Of a stretch of DNA of 15,840 nt, positions 1-9,900 are shown one piece after another. How positions within the stretch are numbered: position 1 is the stretch's first letter; each line of letters starts with the position of its first letter. The translations under genes and the position numbers were made by a program. The stretch is from assembly GCA_046728115.1 (NCBI GenBank), contig JBKPDW010000415.1:1-15840 (forward strand). Direction: 5' to 3'. The notes beneath the pieces are model-generated. The model made no database searches. It was not told the DNA's origin and saw only the letters and a list, made by a program, of their open reading frames with translations. Source of the stretch: CAVSWN01 sp046728115. Its GTDB lineage: Bacteria; Acidobacteriota; Vicinamibacteria; Vicinamibacterales; CAVVIG01.

Positions 1-334
1 GTCTCCAGCTCTCGCTTTCGCAGCAGTGAGGGTCGCTTTCGACTGCAGTTGAATGATGAGCTTGTGATTCCACCAGCGTCTCCTACGTGCTGACAGGCGC
101 CTCCGACCGTCGACGTGTTCCCATTATCGAGCAGTTTCTGCAGGCATCGACGTTATTTCGACGTCCGACGCATGGCCGAGGATCCCATCGTCCGAAAGGA
201 CGAGATCGTTGTCCGCCGCCTGACCTCCATTCGAGTCCCGCACAAGCTTGAGCACGAGATCGCGCTTCTGCCCGATTGTTGCGGGCTGCGCCCGGAGCGA
301 CAGTAGCGGAGTGAGAAACGACAGGAGGTCAGGC
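1..334. other. Leader region without a convincing gene
   Basis: No gene can be supported here. Frame 1 is open from the window edge to a TGA at 91-93, which could be the last 30 codons of an upstream plus-strand gene, but I do not recognise the peptide. A short plus-strand frame (115-306) and an overlapping minus-strand frame (124-336) are open, but neither has a recognisable motif or a clear ribosome binding site. The region presumably carries the promoter of the operon starting at 335; I could not pick out a -35/-10 pair. Confidence 0.4.
323..329 (+). promoter_or_regulatory. Shine-Dalgarno that fixes the start of the first barrel gene
   Basis: AGGAGGT lies 5 nt before the ATG at 335. It decides for this ATG over the in-frame upstream ATG at 248, and the signal peptide begins exactly at 335. 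Confidence 0.8.
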
Positions 335-946
335 ATGACGCGTTGGATCGCAGCGGTAGTCGCAGCAGTGGGATTGGCAGCAGCGAGTCCGTCCTACGCA
401 CAGGAATCGGCGCCCGGACCGGGGACCGTCGTCGTCACGGTCATCCCCGGCGGAGCAACGTTCTTCACCGAAGGCAAGGACACGAAGGGACCGAGCTTCG
501 GCAACTACAACCTTGGCGCCGGCGTCGAGGTGAATTTCAACCGGTACGTCGGTGTCGAAGGCGAGGTGAGCGGTGCGCTCGGCATCGAGCAGGATCTGCA
601 GTTCGGAGGCCTGACGTCGAATCTCAAGACGCCGAACCTGCTGAATTACAGCGGCAACGTGGTCGTATCGGCGGCCAATCACAGCTCGGTGGTGCCGTAC
701 GTCACCGGCGGCGTGGGCGGCATGAGCGTGTTCGATACGGCGGCGCTCGGAATCGACGGCACGGAGACATTCCTGACCGGCAACGTCGGCGGCGGTGTGA
801 AGTGGTTCAGCGGCCGATGGGGCCTGCGTGCCGACTACAGGTTCATCGCAGTCCGATCCAAGGACGACGCGCCCGCCTTCTTTGGACAGGAAACACGATA
901 CGGCCATCGCATCTACGGCGGTGTGCTGATCAACACCGGACGCTGA
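335..946 (+). CDS. Outer-membrane beta-barrel protein (porin/OmpA-barrel-like)
   Basis: This is a 203-residue exported protein predicted to form a small outer-membrane beta-barrel. Residues 1-22 are a signal peptide with a hydrophobic core and an A-x-A type cleavage site (SYA before QES). The mature part alternates polar and hydrophobic residues and is rich in Gly, Asn, Tyr and aromatic girdle residues, as in 8-strand barrels; examples are GAGVEVNFNRYVGVEGEV near residue 62 and GGGVKWF near residue 152. The start was chosen at 335 because of the strong Shine-Dalgarno and the signal peptide; an in-frame ATG at 248 would add 29 non-signal residues. It lies 31 bp before the efflux adaptor gene on the same strand, so co-transcription is likely. 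The protein ends in Gly-Arg rather than the C-terminal Phe/Tyr common in proteobacterial barrels. The exact function is unknown; a role as an accessory surface protein of the pump operon is only inference. Confidence 0.8.
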   Translation: MTRWIAAVVAAVGLAAASPSYAQESAPGPGTVVVTVIPGGATFFTEGKDTKGPSFGNYNLGAGVEVNFNRYVGVEGEVSGALGIEQDLQFGGLTSNLKTPNLLNYSGNVVVSAANHSSVVPYVTGGVGGMSVFDTAALGIDGTETFLTGNVGGGVKWFSGRWGLRADYRFIAVRSKDDAPAFFGQETRYGHRIYGGVLINTGR

Positions 947-977
947 GGCGACCTGGCAGCGAGATCAAGAGGCAGAC

Positions 978-2105
978 ATGGTGAAACGAATGATCGTGAT
1001 GCTGGCCGCAACGCTGCTCGTGATTGCGGCACTGGGCTTCGTGAAGTTCAAGCAGATTCAAACGGCGATTGCGCAGGGCGCGGCGTTTCAGCCGCCTCCT
1101 GAAGCCGTGACCACGATCGTGGCTCGCCAGGAGGACTGGCCGGCCACGCTGAGCGCCATCGGCACGGTGGCAGCGGTGCGGGGCGTGACGGTCAGCGCGG
1201 ATCTTCCCGGCACGGTCGAGAGCATCGCGTTCGAGTCAGGCCAGGCGGTTCATGAGAGCGAGGTGCTGGCCCTGCTCGACACGCGCCAGGAGAGGGCGCA
1301 ATTGGCAGCCGCCGACGCCCAGCGCGATCTGGCGCGCATCAACTTCGACCGGATGCAGGGGCTGCTGAACGAGCGCGTGATCTCCCGGGCTGAATTCGAC
1401 CGGGCGACCGCCGAACAGAAGCAGGCCGACGCCCGGGTCGGCGAGATTCGCGCCACGATCGATCGAAAAACCATCCGGGCGCCCTTCACGGGCGTGCTCG
1501 GGATCCGCCATGTCAATCTCGGACAGTACCTCTCGGGCGGCGACGCGCTCGTCACTCTGCAATCGCTGAATCCGATCTACGTGAACTTCGGCGTGCCGCA
1601 ACAGGCTACGCAGCAGATGCGCATGGGCCGCAGCGTTCGGGTCACGGCGGACGACGCGGCGGGCAGCGCGTTCGCGGGACGAATCACCGCACTCGACTCG
1701 GTCGTGGACGAGGCGACGCGCAACATTCAGGTGCAGGCGACGCTCGCGAATCCCAACGGCACGCTGCGGCCCGGCATGTTCGTGCAGACCGAGATCCAGC
1801 TGGGCGCGACCAGCTCGATCGTCTCGCTGCCGGCATCGGCCATCAGTTACGCGCCGTACGGCGACTCGGTGTTCGTGGTTGCGGAGCTCACGAACGATAA
1901 AGGCCAGTCGTACCACGGCGTGCGGCAGCAGGTCGTCAAGCTCGGTGGAAGCCGCGGCGACCAGATTGCGGTCACCTCCGGCATCAAACCCGGCGACGAG
2001 GTCGTCACGTCGGGCGTCTTCAAGCTGCGCAACGGGGCAGCGGTCCTGGTGAACAACAAAGTGCGGCCGGCCAACAACCCGAAGCCGAAGCCGGAGAACA
2101 GCTGA
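978..2105 (+). CDS. RND efflux periplasmic adaptor subunit (membrane fusion protein)
   Basis: This 375-residue protein is the adaptor linking an inner-membrane RND pump to a TolC-type channel. An N-terminal hydrophobic segment (residues 5-22) exports or anchors it; no lipobox cysteine is present. The order is typical of AcrA/MexH/HlyD_D23 proteins. The first half of the lipoyl domain is at about 68-100, with GTVESIAFESGQAV. An alpha-hairpin rich in Gln, Arg and Ala follows at about 102-160. The second lipoyl half is at about 164-198, with IRAPFTGVLGIRHVNLGQYL. A beta-barrel domain is at about 200-275 and a membrane-proximal domain at about 280-355, with the conserved PASAI near 285. The length matches the family. 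AAGAGG, 5 nt before the ATG, supports the start. Its TGA shares one base with the ATG of the transporter gene (TGATG), indicating translational coupling. The substrate cannot be deduced. Confidence 0.95.
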   Translation: MVKRMIVMLAATLLVIAALGFVKFKQIQTAIAQGAAFQPPPEAVTTIVARQEDWPATLSAIGTVAAVRGVTVSADLPGTVESIAFESGQAVHESEVLALLDTRQERAQLAAADAQRDLARINFDRMQGLLNERVISRAEFDRATAEQKQADARVGEIRATIDRKTIRAPFTGVLGIRHVNLGQYLSGGDALVTLQSLNPIYVNFGVPQQATQQMRMGRSVRVTADDAAGSAFAGRITALDSVVDEATRNIQVQATLANPNGTLRPGMFVQTEIQLGATSSIVSLPASAISYAPYGDSVFVVAELTNDKGQSYHGVRQQVVKLGGSRGDQIAVTSGIKPGDEVVTSGVFKLRNGAAVLVNNKVRPANNPKPKPENS

Positions 2106-5100
2106 TGAAATTCACCGACCTGTTCATCAAGCGGCCGGTGCTGGCGATCGTCGTCAACCTGGTCATCCTCATCGCCGGATTGCAGGCGATCCGCGCGCTG
2201 AGCGTCCGGCAGTACCCGCGCAGCGACATCGCGATCGTGACCGTGTCCACGACGTACGTTGGCGCCAACGCCGATCTCGTGCGCGGGTTCATCACGACCC
2301 CGCTCGAGCGCGTCATCGCCAGCGCCGACGGCATCGACTACATGGAATCGTCCAGCGCGCAGGGCCTCAGCACGATTACCGTGCATCTGAAGTTGAACTA
2401 CGACACGAACGCGGCGCTGACGCAGATCCAGGCGAAAGTGGCCCAGGTACGCAACGACCTCCCGCCCGAGGCTGAGGCGCCGATCATCGACCTCCAGACC
2501 GCCGACAATCAATTCGCGGCGATCTACCTCGGATTCTCGTCGGCCGATCTCGATCCGAACCAGATCACCGACTACCTCACCCGCGTCGTCCAGCCGAAGC
2601 TGAGCGCGATCAGCGGCGTGCAGCGCGCCGACATTCTCGGCGCGCGCACGTTCGCGATGCGCATCTGGCTCAAGCCGGACCGCATGGCCGCTCATGGCAT
2701 CGCGCCGTCGATGGTGCGCGACGCCCTGGCGCGCAACAACTACCTGTCGGCCCTGGGACACACGAAGGGATCGATGGTCTCGGTCAACCTGGTGGCCAAC
2801 ACCGACCTGCGCAGGCCCGACGAGTTCCGGCAGCTCGTCGTGAAGGAGCAGGGCGGCGTCGTCGTCCGGCTGGGCGACATCGCCGACGTCGAGCTCGGCG
2901 CCGAGAACTACGAGCAGGACATTCGCTTCAACGGCGAGTCGGCGACGTTCATGGGCGTGTGGGTGCTGCCGACCGCGAACTCGCTCGAGGTGATTGCTAA
3001 GGTTCGCGAGCTCATCCCCCAGATTCAGGCGCAGCTGCCGGCTGGAATGAAGGTCGGTATTCCGTACGATTCGACCGAGTACATTCACGACGCGCTCAGC
3101 GAGGTCCTGCGGACCCTCAGCGAGACGCTCCTCATCGTGATCGTCGTGATTTTCCTGTTCCTCGGCTCGTTCCGATCGGTGCTGATCCCGATTGTCGCCA
3201 TCCCGATTTCGCTGATCGGCGCTGTGTTCCTGATGCTGGTTGCCGGGTTCACGGTCAATCTGTTGACGCTGCTGGCGATTGTCCTTTCGGTCGGTCTGGT
3301 CGTCGACGATGCGATCGTGATGGTGGAGAACGTGGAGCGTCACCTGCACGAAGGCAAGCGGCCGATGCAGGCCGCGATCGATGCGGCACGCGAACTCGTG
3401 GGACCGATCATCGCGATGACCATCACGCTGGCCGCGGTGTACGCGCCGATCGGCATCCAGGGCGGCCTAACCGGATCGCTGTTCCGCGAGTTCGCGTTCA
3501 CGCTGGCGGGCGCGGTCATCGTCTCGGGCATCGTCGCGCTGACGCTCTCGCCGATGATGGGTGCGAAACTGCTGCGTGCAGGTAGCGCCGGGCGTGGGTT
3601 CGCCGGGTGGATCAACCGGCGCTTCGAGAGCGTGCGGCGCGGGTACACGCGTGCGCTGACGGCGACCCTTCGCTATCGCCCGGTGGTGTTGACGCTATGG
3701 GTCATCGTCGCGCTGCTCATGGTGCCTTTCTACATGTTCTCGCAGCGCGAGCTTGCGCCGGCCGAGGATCAGGGATTCTTCTTCGGCTTCATTCAAGCGT
3801 CGCCGAACGCGACGCTCGATCAGACGAAGCTGTTCACCGATCAGATCTACAACGTCTACAAGTCGTTTCCCGAAAGCGCCAGCATCTTTCAGATCACCTT
3901 TCCCAACGGCGGTTTCGGCGGCATGGTGACCAAGCCGTGGAGCGAGCGCACGAAGACGACACAGCAGCTGCTGATGGAGTCGATGGCGCCGCTCTCGAAG
4001 ATCGCCGGCGTGCGCGTCATTCCGCAGGCGCCTCCGCCGCTTCCGGGCGGCGGCAGCTTTCCTGTGGATCTGGTAATTGCGTCCGCAGCCGAACCGACGC
4101 AATTGAGCGAGCTGGCCGACCAGCTGGTGAAGAAGGCGTTTGCGAGCGGGATGTTCATCTACGCCGACTCGGATTTGAAGTTCGACCAGCCGCAGGCCGA
4201 GGTGGTGTTCGATCGCGACAAGCTTCGGTCGCAGGGCGTCGATCTCAGTCAGGCAGGCCGCGATCTGTCGACGCTGCTCGGCGCCAACTACGTCAACCGG
4301 TTCAGCATCCAGGGCCGCAGCTACAAGGTGATCCCGCAGATCACCCGTGCCGAGCGCCTGACGCCGGATCAGCTCGAGCAGATCTACATCACCGGCTCGA
4401 ACGATCGGCTCGTCCCGTTGTCGACGTTCGCCAGCCTGAAAGCGACGACCGAGCCGCGCGATCTGAAGAAGTTCCAGCAGTTGAATGCAGTCCGCATCCA
4501 GGGCGTGATTCCGCCGCCTGTGCCGCTCGATCAGGCGTTGCGGTTCCTGGAGGACGAGGCCGCCAAGATCCTGCCGCAGGGTTTCAACATCGACTACGCG
4601 GGTGAATCGCGTCAGCTGCGAACCGAGGGCGGCAAGTTTCTCAGCACGTTCCTCCTGTCCGCGATCCTGATCTACCTCGTGCTCGCGGCGCAGTTCGAGA
4701 GCTTCCGCGATCCGTTCATCATCCTCGCCGGTTCGGTGCCGCTGGCGGTGTCGGGCGCGCTGCTGTTCTCGTTCCTTGGTGCCACGACGCTGAACATCTA
4801 CAGCCAGGTCGGGCTGATTACCCTGGTCGGACTCGTGTCGAAGAATGGCATTCTCATCGTGCAATTCGCCAATCAGCTGAGGGAAACCGGAAGCGCCAAG
4901 ATCGCCGCCGTGATCGAGGCGGCATCGACGCGCCTGCGGCCGATTCTCATGACAACCGCCGCGACCGTCGTCGGCCACACTCCGCTCGTGCTCGCGACAG
5001 GCCCGGGAGCCGGCGCGAGGAACAGCATCGGCATCATGCTGGTCAGCGGAATGATCATCGGCACGCTCTTCACGCTGTTCGTCGTCCCGTCGATCTACAT

Positions 5101-5182
5101 GCTCGTGGCGCGGACGCGCGTGGTGGCGGTCGCGGAAGTGGGAAAGGACATGCGGGTTCGCGAGCTCGCGGAGGCAGTATGA
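2105..5182 (+). CDS. RND efflux transporter, HAE-1 type inner-membrane permease
   Basis: This 1025-residue proton-driven efflux pump is of AcrB/MexB/MexI type and full length for the family. It begins with the standard MKFTDLFIKRPVLA first helix. Periplasmic loop 1 lies at about 30-335. A TM2-TM6 block (about 335-490) contains VGLVVDDAIVMVEN, whose Asp401-Asp402 match the AcrB proton-relay pair D407/D408. A second loop (about 550-855) and a second TM block follow, with the relay lysine in LVSKNGILIVQF at about Lys913 (AcrB K940). All relay residues are therefore present and the pump should be active. The C-terminal LTLFVVPSIYML-type helix is also conserved. The gene is coupled to the adaptor upstream (1-nt overlap) and the outer-membrane channel downstream (ATGA overlap). 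HAE-1 members export drugs, dyes, solvents or signals; the sequence does not say which. Confidence 0.96.
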   Translation: MKFTDLFIKRPVLAIVVNLVILIAGLQAIRALSVRQYPRSDIAIVTVSTTYVGANADLVRGFITTPLERVIASADGIDYMESSSAQGLSTITVHLKLNYDTNAALTQIQAKVAQVRNDLPPEAEAPIIDLQTADNQFAAIYLGFSSADLDPNQITDYLTRVVQPKLSAISGVQRADILGARTFAMRIWLKPDRMAAHGIAPSMVRDALARNNYLSALGHTKGSMVSVNLVANTDLRRPDEFRQLVVKEQGGVVVRLGDIADVELGAENYEQDIRFNGESATFMGVWVLPTANSLEVIAKVRELIPQIQAQLPAGMKVGIPYDSTEYIHDALSEVLRTLSETLLIVIVVIFLFLGSFRSVLIPIVAIPISLIGAVFLMLVAGFTVNLLTLLAIVLSVGLVVDDAIVMVENVERHLHEGKRPMQAAIDAARELVGPIIAMTITLAAVYAPIGIQGGLTGSLFREFAFTLAGAVIVSGIVALTLSPMMGAKLLRAGSAGRGFAGWINRRFESVRRGYTRALTATLRYRPVVLTLWVIVALLMVPFYMFSQRELAPAEDQGFFFGFIQASPNATLDQTKLFTDQIYNVYKSFPESASIFQITFPNGGFGGMVTKPWSERTKTTQQLLMESMAPLSKIAGVRVIPQAPPPLPGGGSFPVDLVIASAAEPTQLSELADQLVKKAFASGMFIYADSDLKFDQPQAEVVFDRDKLRSQGVDLSQAGRDLSTLLGANYVNRFSIQGRSYKVIPQITRAERLTPDQLEQIYITGSNDRLVPLSTFASLKATTEPRDLKKFQQLNAVRIQGVIPPPVPLDQALRFLEDEAAKILPQGFNIDYAGESRQLRTEGGKFLSTFLLSAILIYLVLAAQFESFRDPFIILAGSVPLAVSGALLFSFLGATTLNIYSQVGLITLVGLVSKNGILIVQFANQLRETGSAKIAAVIEAASTRLRPILMTTAATVVGHTPLVLATGPGAGARNSIGIMLVSGMIIGTLFTLFVVPSIYMLVARTRVVAVAEVGKDMRVRELAEAV

Positions 5183-6825
5183 ATCGCACAGGGTTCCATC
5201 GAATTGCAGCAGCGGTCGTCGGTCTGAGCGCGTTCCTGACATCGACGATCGCGGCCGCGCAGGAAAGCAAGCCCGAGGCGCTCTCGCTGTCGCTGGCCGA
5301 CGCCGTCCAGCGCGCGGTCGAGCACAATCCCGATCTGGCGATCGTGCGCCTCGACACCGAGGTCGAGGCGGCGCGCATCGGCCAGACGCGAGGCGCGTTC
5401 GTGCCGTTGTTCTCCACGGTCTTCGGTCGCACCGCCAACACCACGCCGCCCTCGAACATCTTGCTGGGCGATCGCGGTGTCGATGTCAACGACCTGTTTT
5501 CGTCGACGGGCGTGAGACAGCGGCTGCCGTGGGGCTCCGGCACCTGGAGCGTGTCGTGGGACACGTCGCGAACGACCACGAACAATCCGATCAGCAGTTT
5601 CGATCCAGCCCTGCTGTCTGGCGCTCAGGTCGCCTTCTCGCAGCCGCTGCTCAAGGATCGAAAGATTGACACCCCCCGGCAGCAATACATCATCGCCAAG
5701 CGGGATCGAGACAGCTCCGAGCTCCGCTTCCGCGAGTCGGTGGTTCAGACCGTGGCTGCGGTCAAGCAGGCCTATTGGACGCTGAAGGCCACGATCGCCA
5801 ACGTTGCCGTACAACAACGCTCGCTGGAGCTGGCCGAGGAACTGGCGCGGCAGAACAGAATCCGCGTCGACGCCGGTCAGATTCCGCCCCTCGATCTGGT
5901 GCAGGCGCAAGCCGAGATCGCGCAGCGGCGCGAGAATCTGATCCGGGCCAAGGCCACGGCTGGGGACGCGGAGGACGGCCTTCGGCGGCTGATCATGGAC
6001 CCTGCCGATGCGACGTTCTGGGCGATGCACATCGATCCGATCGAGGAACTCAGCGACCGCGCATCTCCGCCCGATGTGGACGCCGCCGTCGCCAACGCCC
6101 TCAAAGGGCGGTACGACATTGCCCGTGCCGGCTACGAGCTGGAGAATGCCCGGACCAACGTGGAATATTTTTCCAATCAGAAGCTGCCCGACGTGCGCTT
6201 CGAGACGTCGTATCGCACCGCCGGCCTCGGCGGCACGCAGTTCCTGCGTGCCGGAGGATTTCCGGGCATCGTGACCGGTACGCGCGACAGAAGCTTCGGC
6301 GACACGCTGGCGCAGGCGTTCAGCCCCGACTATCCAACGTGGAGCGTCGGCGTCACGGTCAGCTATCCGCTGGGGCACAGTTACGAAGAGGCGAGCCTGG
6401 CTCGTGCGCAGGTGGAACGTCGGCAGGCGGCGCAGCGAATCGCGAGCCTGCAGCTGCAGACTGTCGAGTCCGTGCGCCGGGCCGGCCGGCAGGTGGGGAG
6501 CACTGCCGAGCGGGTTGACGCCGCACGCGCCGGTGCCACGCTGGCACAGGAACGCCTCCACGACGAGCAGCGGCGCTACGAGGTCGGACTCTCGACCACG
6601 TTCCTCGTCACCCAGGCGCAGCGCGACCTGTTGCAAGCGCAGGTGAATCTGCTTCAGACGATGCTCGACTACGAGTCGTCGCTCATCAATTTCGAATCGA
6701 TACAGCAGGCGCCGCCGCTCAGCGCAGGCGACACGATCGCCATTCGAGACGCCAACATCATCCTGCTGCCACCGCCCACGCCGAGCGGCGTGTTCCGTCC
6801 CGCTTCCACAGGCGGATTTCAATGA
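5179..6825 (+). CDS. TolC-family outer-membrane efflux channel
   Basis: This 548-residue outer-membrane channel partner belongs to the RND pump. Residues 1-27 form a signal peptide (AAA before QES); there is no lipobox, so it resembles TolC more than the OprM lipoproteins. Two OEP repeats can be seen. The first, from about 38 to 270, opens with LSLADAVQRAVEHNPDLA and includes QAYWTLKATIANVAVQQ and a DLVQAQAEIAQRRENL helix. The second, from about 290 to 505, has GRYDIARAGYELENARTNVEY and ends with the helix TFLVTQAQRDLLQAQVNLLQ. The ATG overlaps the transporter stop codon (ATGA), so translation is coupled. The last 40 residues, after the OEP fold, are a Pro/Ala-rich tail. Together with the two upstream genes it forms a complete inner membrane-periplasm-outer membrane export system. 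Confidence 0.95.
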   Translation: MNRTGFHRIAAAVVGLSAFLTSTIAAAQESKPEALSLSLADAVQRAVEHNPDLAIVRLDTEVEAARIGQTRGAFVPLFSTVFGRTANTTPPSNILLGDRGVDVNDLFSSTGVRQRLPWGSGTWSVSWDTSRTTTNNPISSFDPALLSGAQVAFSQPLLKDRKIDTPRQQYIIAKRDRDSSELRFRESVVQTVAAVKQAYWTLKATIANVAVQQRSLELAEELARQNRIRVDAGQIPPLDLVQAQAEIAQRRENLIRAKATAGDAEDGLRRLIMDPADATFWAMHIDPIEELSDRASPPDVDAAVANALKGRYDIARAGYELENARTNVEYFSNQKLPDVRFETSYRTAGLGGTQFLRAGGFPGIVTGTRDRSFGDTLAQAFSPDYPTWSVGVTVSYPLGHSYEEASLARAQVERRQAAQRIASLQLQTVESVRRAGRQVGSTAERVDAARAGATLAQERLHDEQRRYEVGLSTTFLVTQAQRDLLQAQVNLLQTMLDYESSLINFESIQQAPPLSAGDTIAIRDANIILLPPPTPSGVFRPASTGGFQ

Positions 6826-6971
6826 GCATTGCTAGTGAAGGAGCGTTCACGGCCGGAGGCGGCGTGCGAGCGTATCTGGGTGATCGAGCTTTCGTCGGCG
6901 TCGACGCGCGCGTTGGCTGGGAGCTTCACGTGCGAATCAACGGACTGGTGGGCATATCCTTGGGGCGATGA
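6822..6971 (+). pseudogene. Stub of a beta-barrel outer-membrane protein (C-terminal strands only)
   Basis: A 49-residue open frame starts at the ATG that overlaps the TolC-gene stop codon (ATGA) and ends with TGA at 6969-6971. After the first eight residues it reads FTAGGGVRAYLGDRAFVGVD, then ARVGWELHVRINGLVGISLGR. This is the alternating polar/hydrophobic pattern and GGGV turn seen at the end of small outer-membrane barrels, including the GGGVKWF...GR ending of the gene at 335-946. It has no signal peptide and is far too short for a barrel, so I read it as the 3' remnant of a gene joined to the end of the operon. Translational coupling to the channel gene is possible. The other reading, a real small peptide, cannot be excluded. 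Confidence 0.55.
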
Positions 6972-6984
6972 AGAACGTCAGGGG

Positions 6985-9900
6985 TCATGCATGCGGCATG
7001 GGCGCCGTGAGTGCGATCCTTACATCGCGGCCGTCCAGGAAACTGCGGTACAGATCGCTTGTCGCGGGCAGGGAGTCGGCTAGAGACGCAATTTCCGCCG
7101 CGGCACGGTCCCGATGCTCGAGCGCAAGGTCGAAGTGACCCTGTGCCGCCGCTGCCCTCGACGCGCATGCGTGCATGCGCCAGGCTGCGATCGGTGCGTG
7201 AGCGTGCCTCAACGCCTCGGCGGCACGATCCAGCGCCTGTCTTGCACGGCCGTGCGCTGCCTGCGCTAGCGCCGCTTCTGCGAGAGCGGTGTACCCCCGC
7301 GCTAGCCACGTGCGTTCCCCTGACGCGGCAGCCAGATCGCACGCCCGCTGCGCCTCGGTCTCAGCCTCCGCCCAGGCGCCTCGATGCCTGTGAGCGTCGC
7401 TGAGCCCGATGTGCAACGGCATCCGCCAGATCCACCCCATGAGCATCGGCTCCCGGTCGAGCCGCGCCATCAAAGACGAGAGCACGCCGAATCCTTCCGG
7501 CCTGCGTGAGGCGTCGAGCATGGCAAGCCCGAGTTGCGTCTCGGCGACCAGTTCACCGATTGGCACGCTGAGGGATCGGGCGGCGGTCACAAACGGCTCG
7601 ACGAATATGCGGGCAGAATCCGGCGCGCCGGCCTCGCGAAGCAGCCATGCGCGCAAGGCGGCAAACAGGATCTCCCAGGATCGATGGCCGTTGCGCTCGG
7701 CAAGTTGCAGGCTATCGGCCAGCAGTGCGTCCGTGATCCCCCAGCGGCCCGCGAGCAGTTCAGCCCACGCGCGGTAGAACTGGCATGCCATCAGGCCGAA
7801 CGCATCTTCTGCGGCGAGCGCACGCCCACCGCCTTCGGATGCCGCCGTTGCCGCGGAAACGTACTGGCCGCGAGCCAACCGGACGTACGCGCACCGCGGC
7901 AGCATCGAAAACAACCTGAGGGGTTCGGCCGATTGCTGCGCGAGCGCGAGTGCCCGTTCGCAGTCGCGCGCCTGTTCCTCGTCCCACGGTCCCCACAGGA
8001 GGTACCAGTACGCCGAGTAGCCCCGGACGTAGGTGAGCAGCGGCGGTCCATGGGCCGCCGCAAGACGCTCGGCTTCCCGCCCGGCTGCCAGGCAGGCATC
8101 GCGATCGAACCACGTGGACGCGCTCGCGGCCAGAAGCAGCGATTCGACCGTTGCGCGGGAATCGCCGCGATCGGTCGCCGTACGCGCCGCCTCGCAAAAC
8201 GCCTGGCTCGATGCGCGCATGTCGCCCATGCTTCGACGTACGCGCCCCAAGTCGTTGAGGATCGCCACGCGGATCTCGCTGCTCTCCTCGCGCGACAGGT
8301 TCGTCGCCAGGTTGAGCGCGCGATCGAGCCATACGGAAGCCTCGCGATTGGCAAATCGACGCGTCTCGTTTGCGGCAGCGAGCCTCAGATATCTGATTGC
8401 TTTTGGATACTCGCGTGCCTGTTCGAAATGCTCGCCCAGCTCGCTCGCCACAGGACCAACATGCTCGCCGTAGTCCCGCTCGATCCGTTCGGCGACGCGA
8501 CGGTGAAGACGCAGCCGACGCGCCGCTGGTAGCGACCGATAGAGCACCTCCTGATGGAGTGAATGCACGAAATGATAGCTGGGCGACCACGCATGATCCG
8601 GCGCTTCGGCGAGACCCGCCGACACGACGAATTGCCCCCGGCCAGCCAATCCGTCGAGGCAGGTTTCCGCAGCCTCGTCGCTGATGCCGAGTCCCGCTGC
8701 TACGGCCGTCGCCGCGAAGTCGATGCCGGAGACGCTGGCCGCCGCGAGCGCTGCGTATTCCTCCGGCGTCAACCGCGCGAGCTGCGCCTCGGTGAGATGC
8801 CGCAGCGTGTCTGGAGCCGCCGTCGTAACTGCCTCCAGAGAGGCCTGCAACTCCCAGCGGCCGTCACGCTGTCGAGCCATGCCTTGTGCGACGAGATAGT
8901 CCATCAGGTCGGTCATGAAGAGCGGACTGCCGTTCGTCCGCTGATGGATCAGCGCCGCGAAATCCGACGGAAACGCATGCGCGGGGAATCGTGCTTCCAG
9001 AAAGTCGGTCGTATCGGACGGTGTGAGGAAGTCCAGCTGAACTTCTTTGCACAGACGCCGAGCTGCCAGATCGCGCCGTATCTTCTGCAGAACCGGTCTA
9101 CTGAGCGCGACATCGACCGGCCGATAGGCGGCGATCAACATCAAGCGGCATCTTTCGGTCCGGTGTGCCATCGTCCCGACGAAGTCGAGCGTCGCAGCGT
9201 CACTCCAGTGCAGATCGTCGAGAAAGAGCAGGAGAGGCGCGTCGGAGGTGAGTGCCTCGAGCGCCTCGGCGATTTCGCGCAGCATCCGCTCCGGCGTCGC
9301 ACCGAGGATTTCGTTTCGAAGGGCCTCGCGTGCTTCGACCAGGGCGGGCATCTGTGCCAGCCACGTCGGCGCGAAACGGCGCAGCGTGGCCAGGAGCAAT
9401 TCGCGACCGCGTCCTCGTCCAAGCCGGCTGAGCGCGTCGAGGACAGGCAGGTAGGCTTCCGCGCCGCCGACGTGCTCCACGCACTGGCCGCGCAACACCC
9501 ACGCCGCCTCGTCGCGCTCGACCTGCGACAGAAACGCTTCGACGACGCTCGTCTTGCCGATGCCGGCCTCGCCGACCACGAAAACCAGCTGTCGCGTGCC
9601 CGACATTGCCTGTGCGAGTGAAGCGCCAAGGGCGCCCAGCGGATCTGCGCGGCCCACCAGCGGTCGACCTTGTGGTGTCAGGGGCGATGTCACCGGCCAC
9701 TTGGAGGCAAAGGCGACCTCAGCCGTTTGGGACAGATCAACGGAAGAAACGGGCGCCAGAAAGCGGTATCCGACGCGTCGCGCCGTCTGAACGAACCTGG
9801 GCGCGCTCGAATCGTCGTGCAGGGCGTGACGGATTTCTCGAATTGCGACCTTTAAAACTGCATCGCCAACATGGACTTCCGGCCAGACGTGATCGAGAAG

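Noticed and set aside
115..306. Short plus-strand ORF and the overlapping minus-strand ORF (124-336) in the leader region
   Set aside because: Both have fairly coding-like third-position GC, but neither has a clear ribosome binding site or recognisable motif, and each excludes the other.
1847..6822. Long open frames on the minus strand opposite the adaptor, pump and channel genes
   Set aside because: Their peptides are rich in Arg, His, Asp and Gln without any domain, while the plus strand encodes complete, recognisable efflux proteins. This is the normal antisense shadow of GC-rich genes.
6969..6990. Possible bidirectional terminator between the convergent genes
   Set aside because: The gap is only 13 bp. 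The only stem seen, CATGC/GCATG just inside the minus-strand gene, is 5 bp with no T-run.
6829..7083. 84-codon plus-strand frame after the channel gene
   Set aside because: It runs into the 3' end of the minus-strand regulator and reads as non-protein-like sequence. The barrel-like reading is in the frame starting at 6822.
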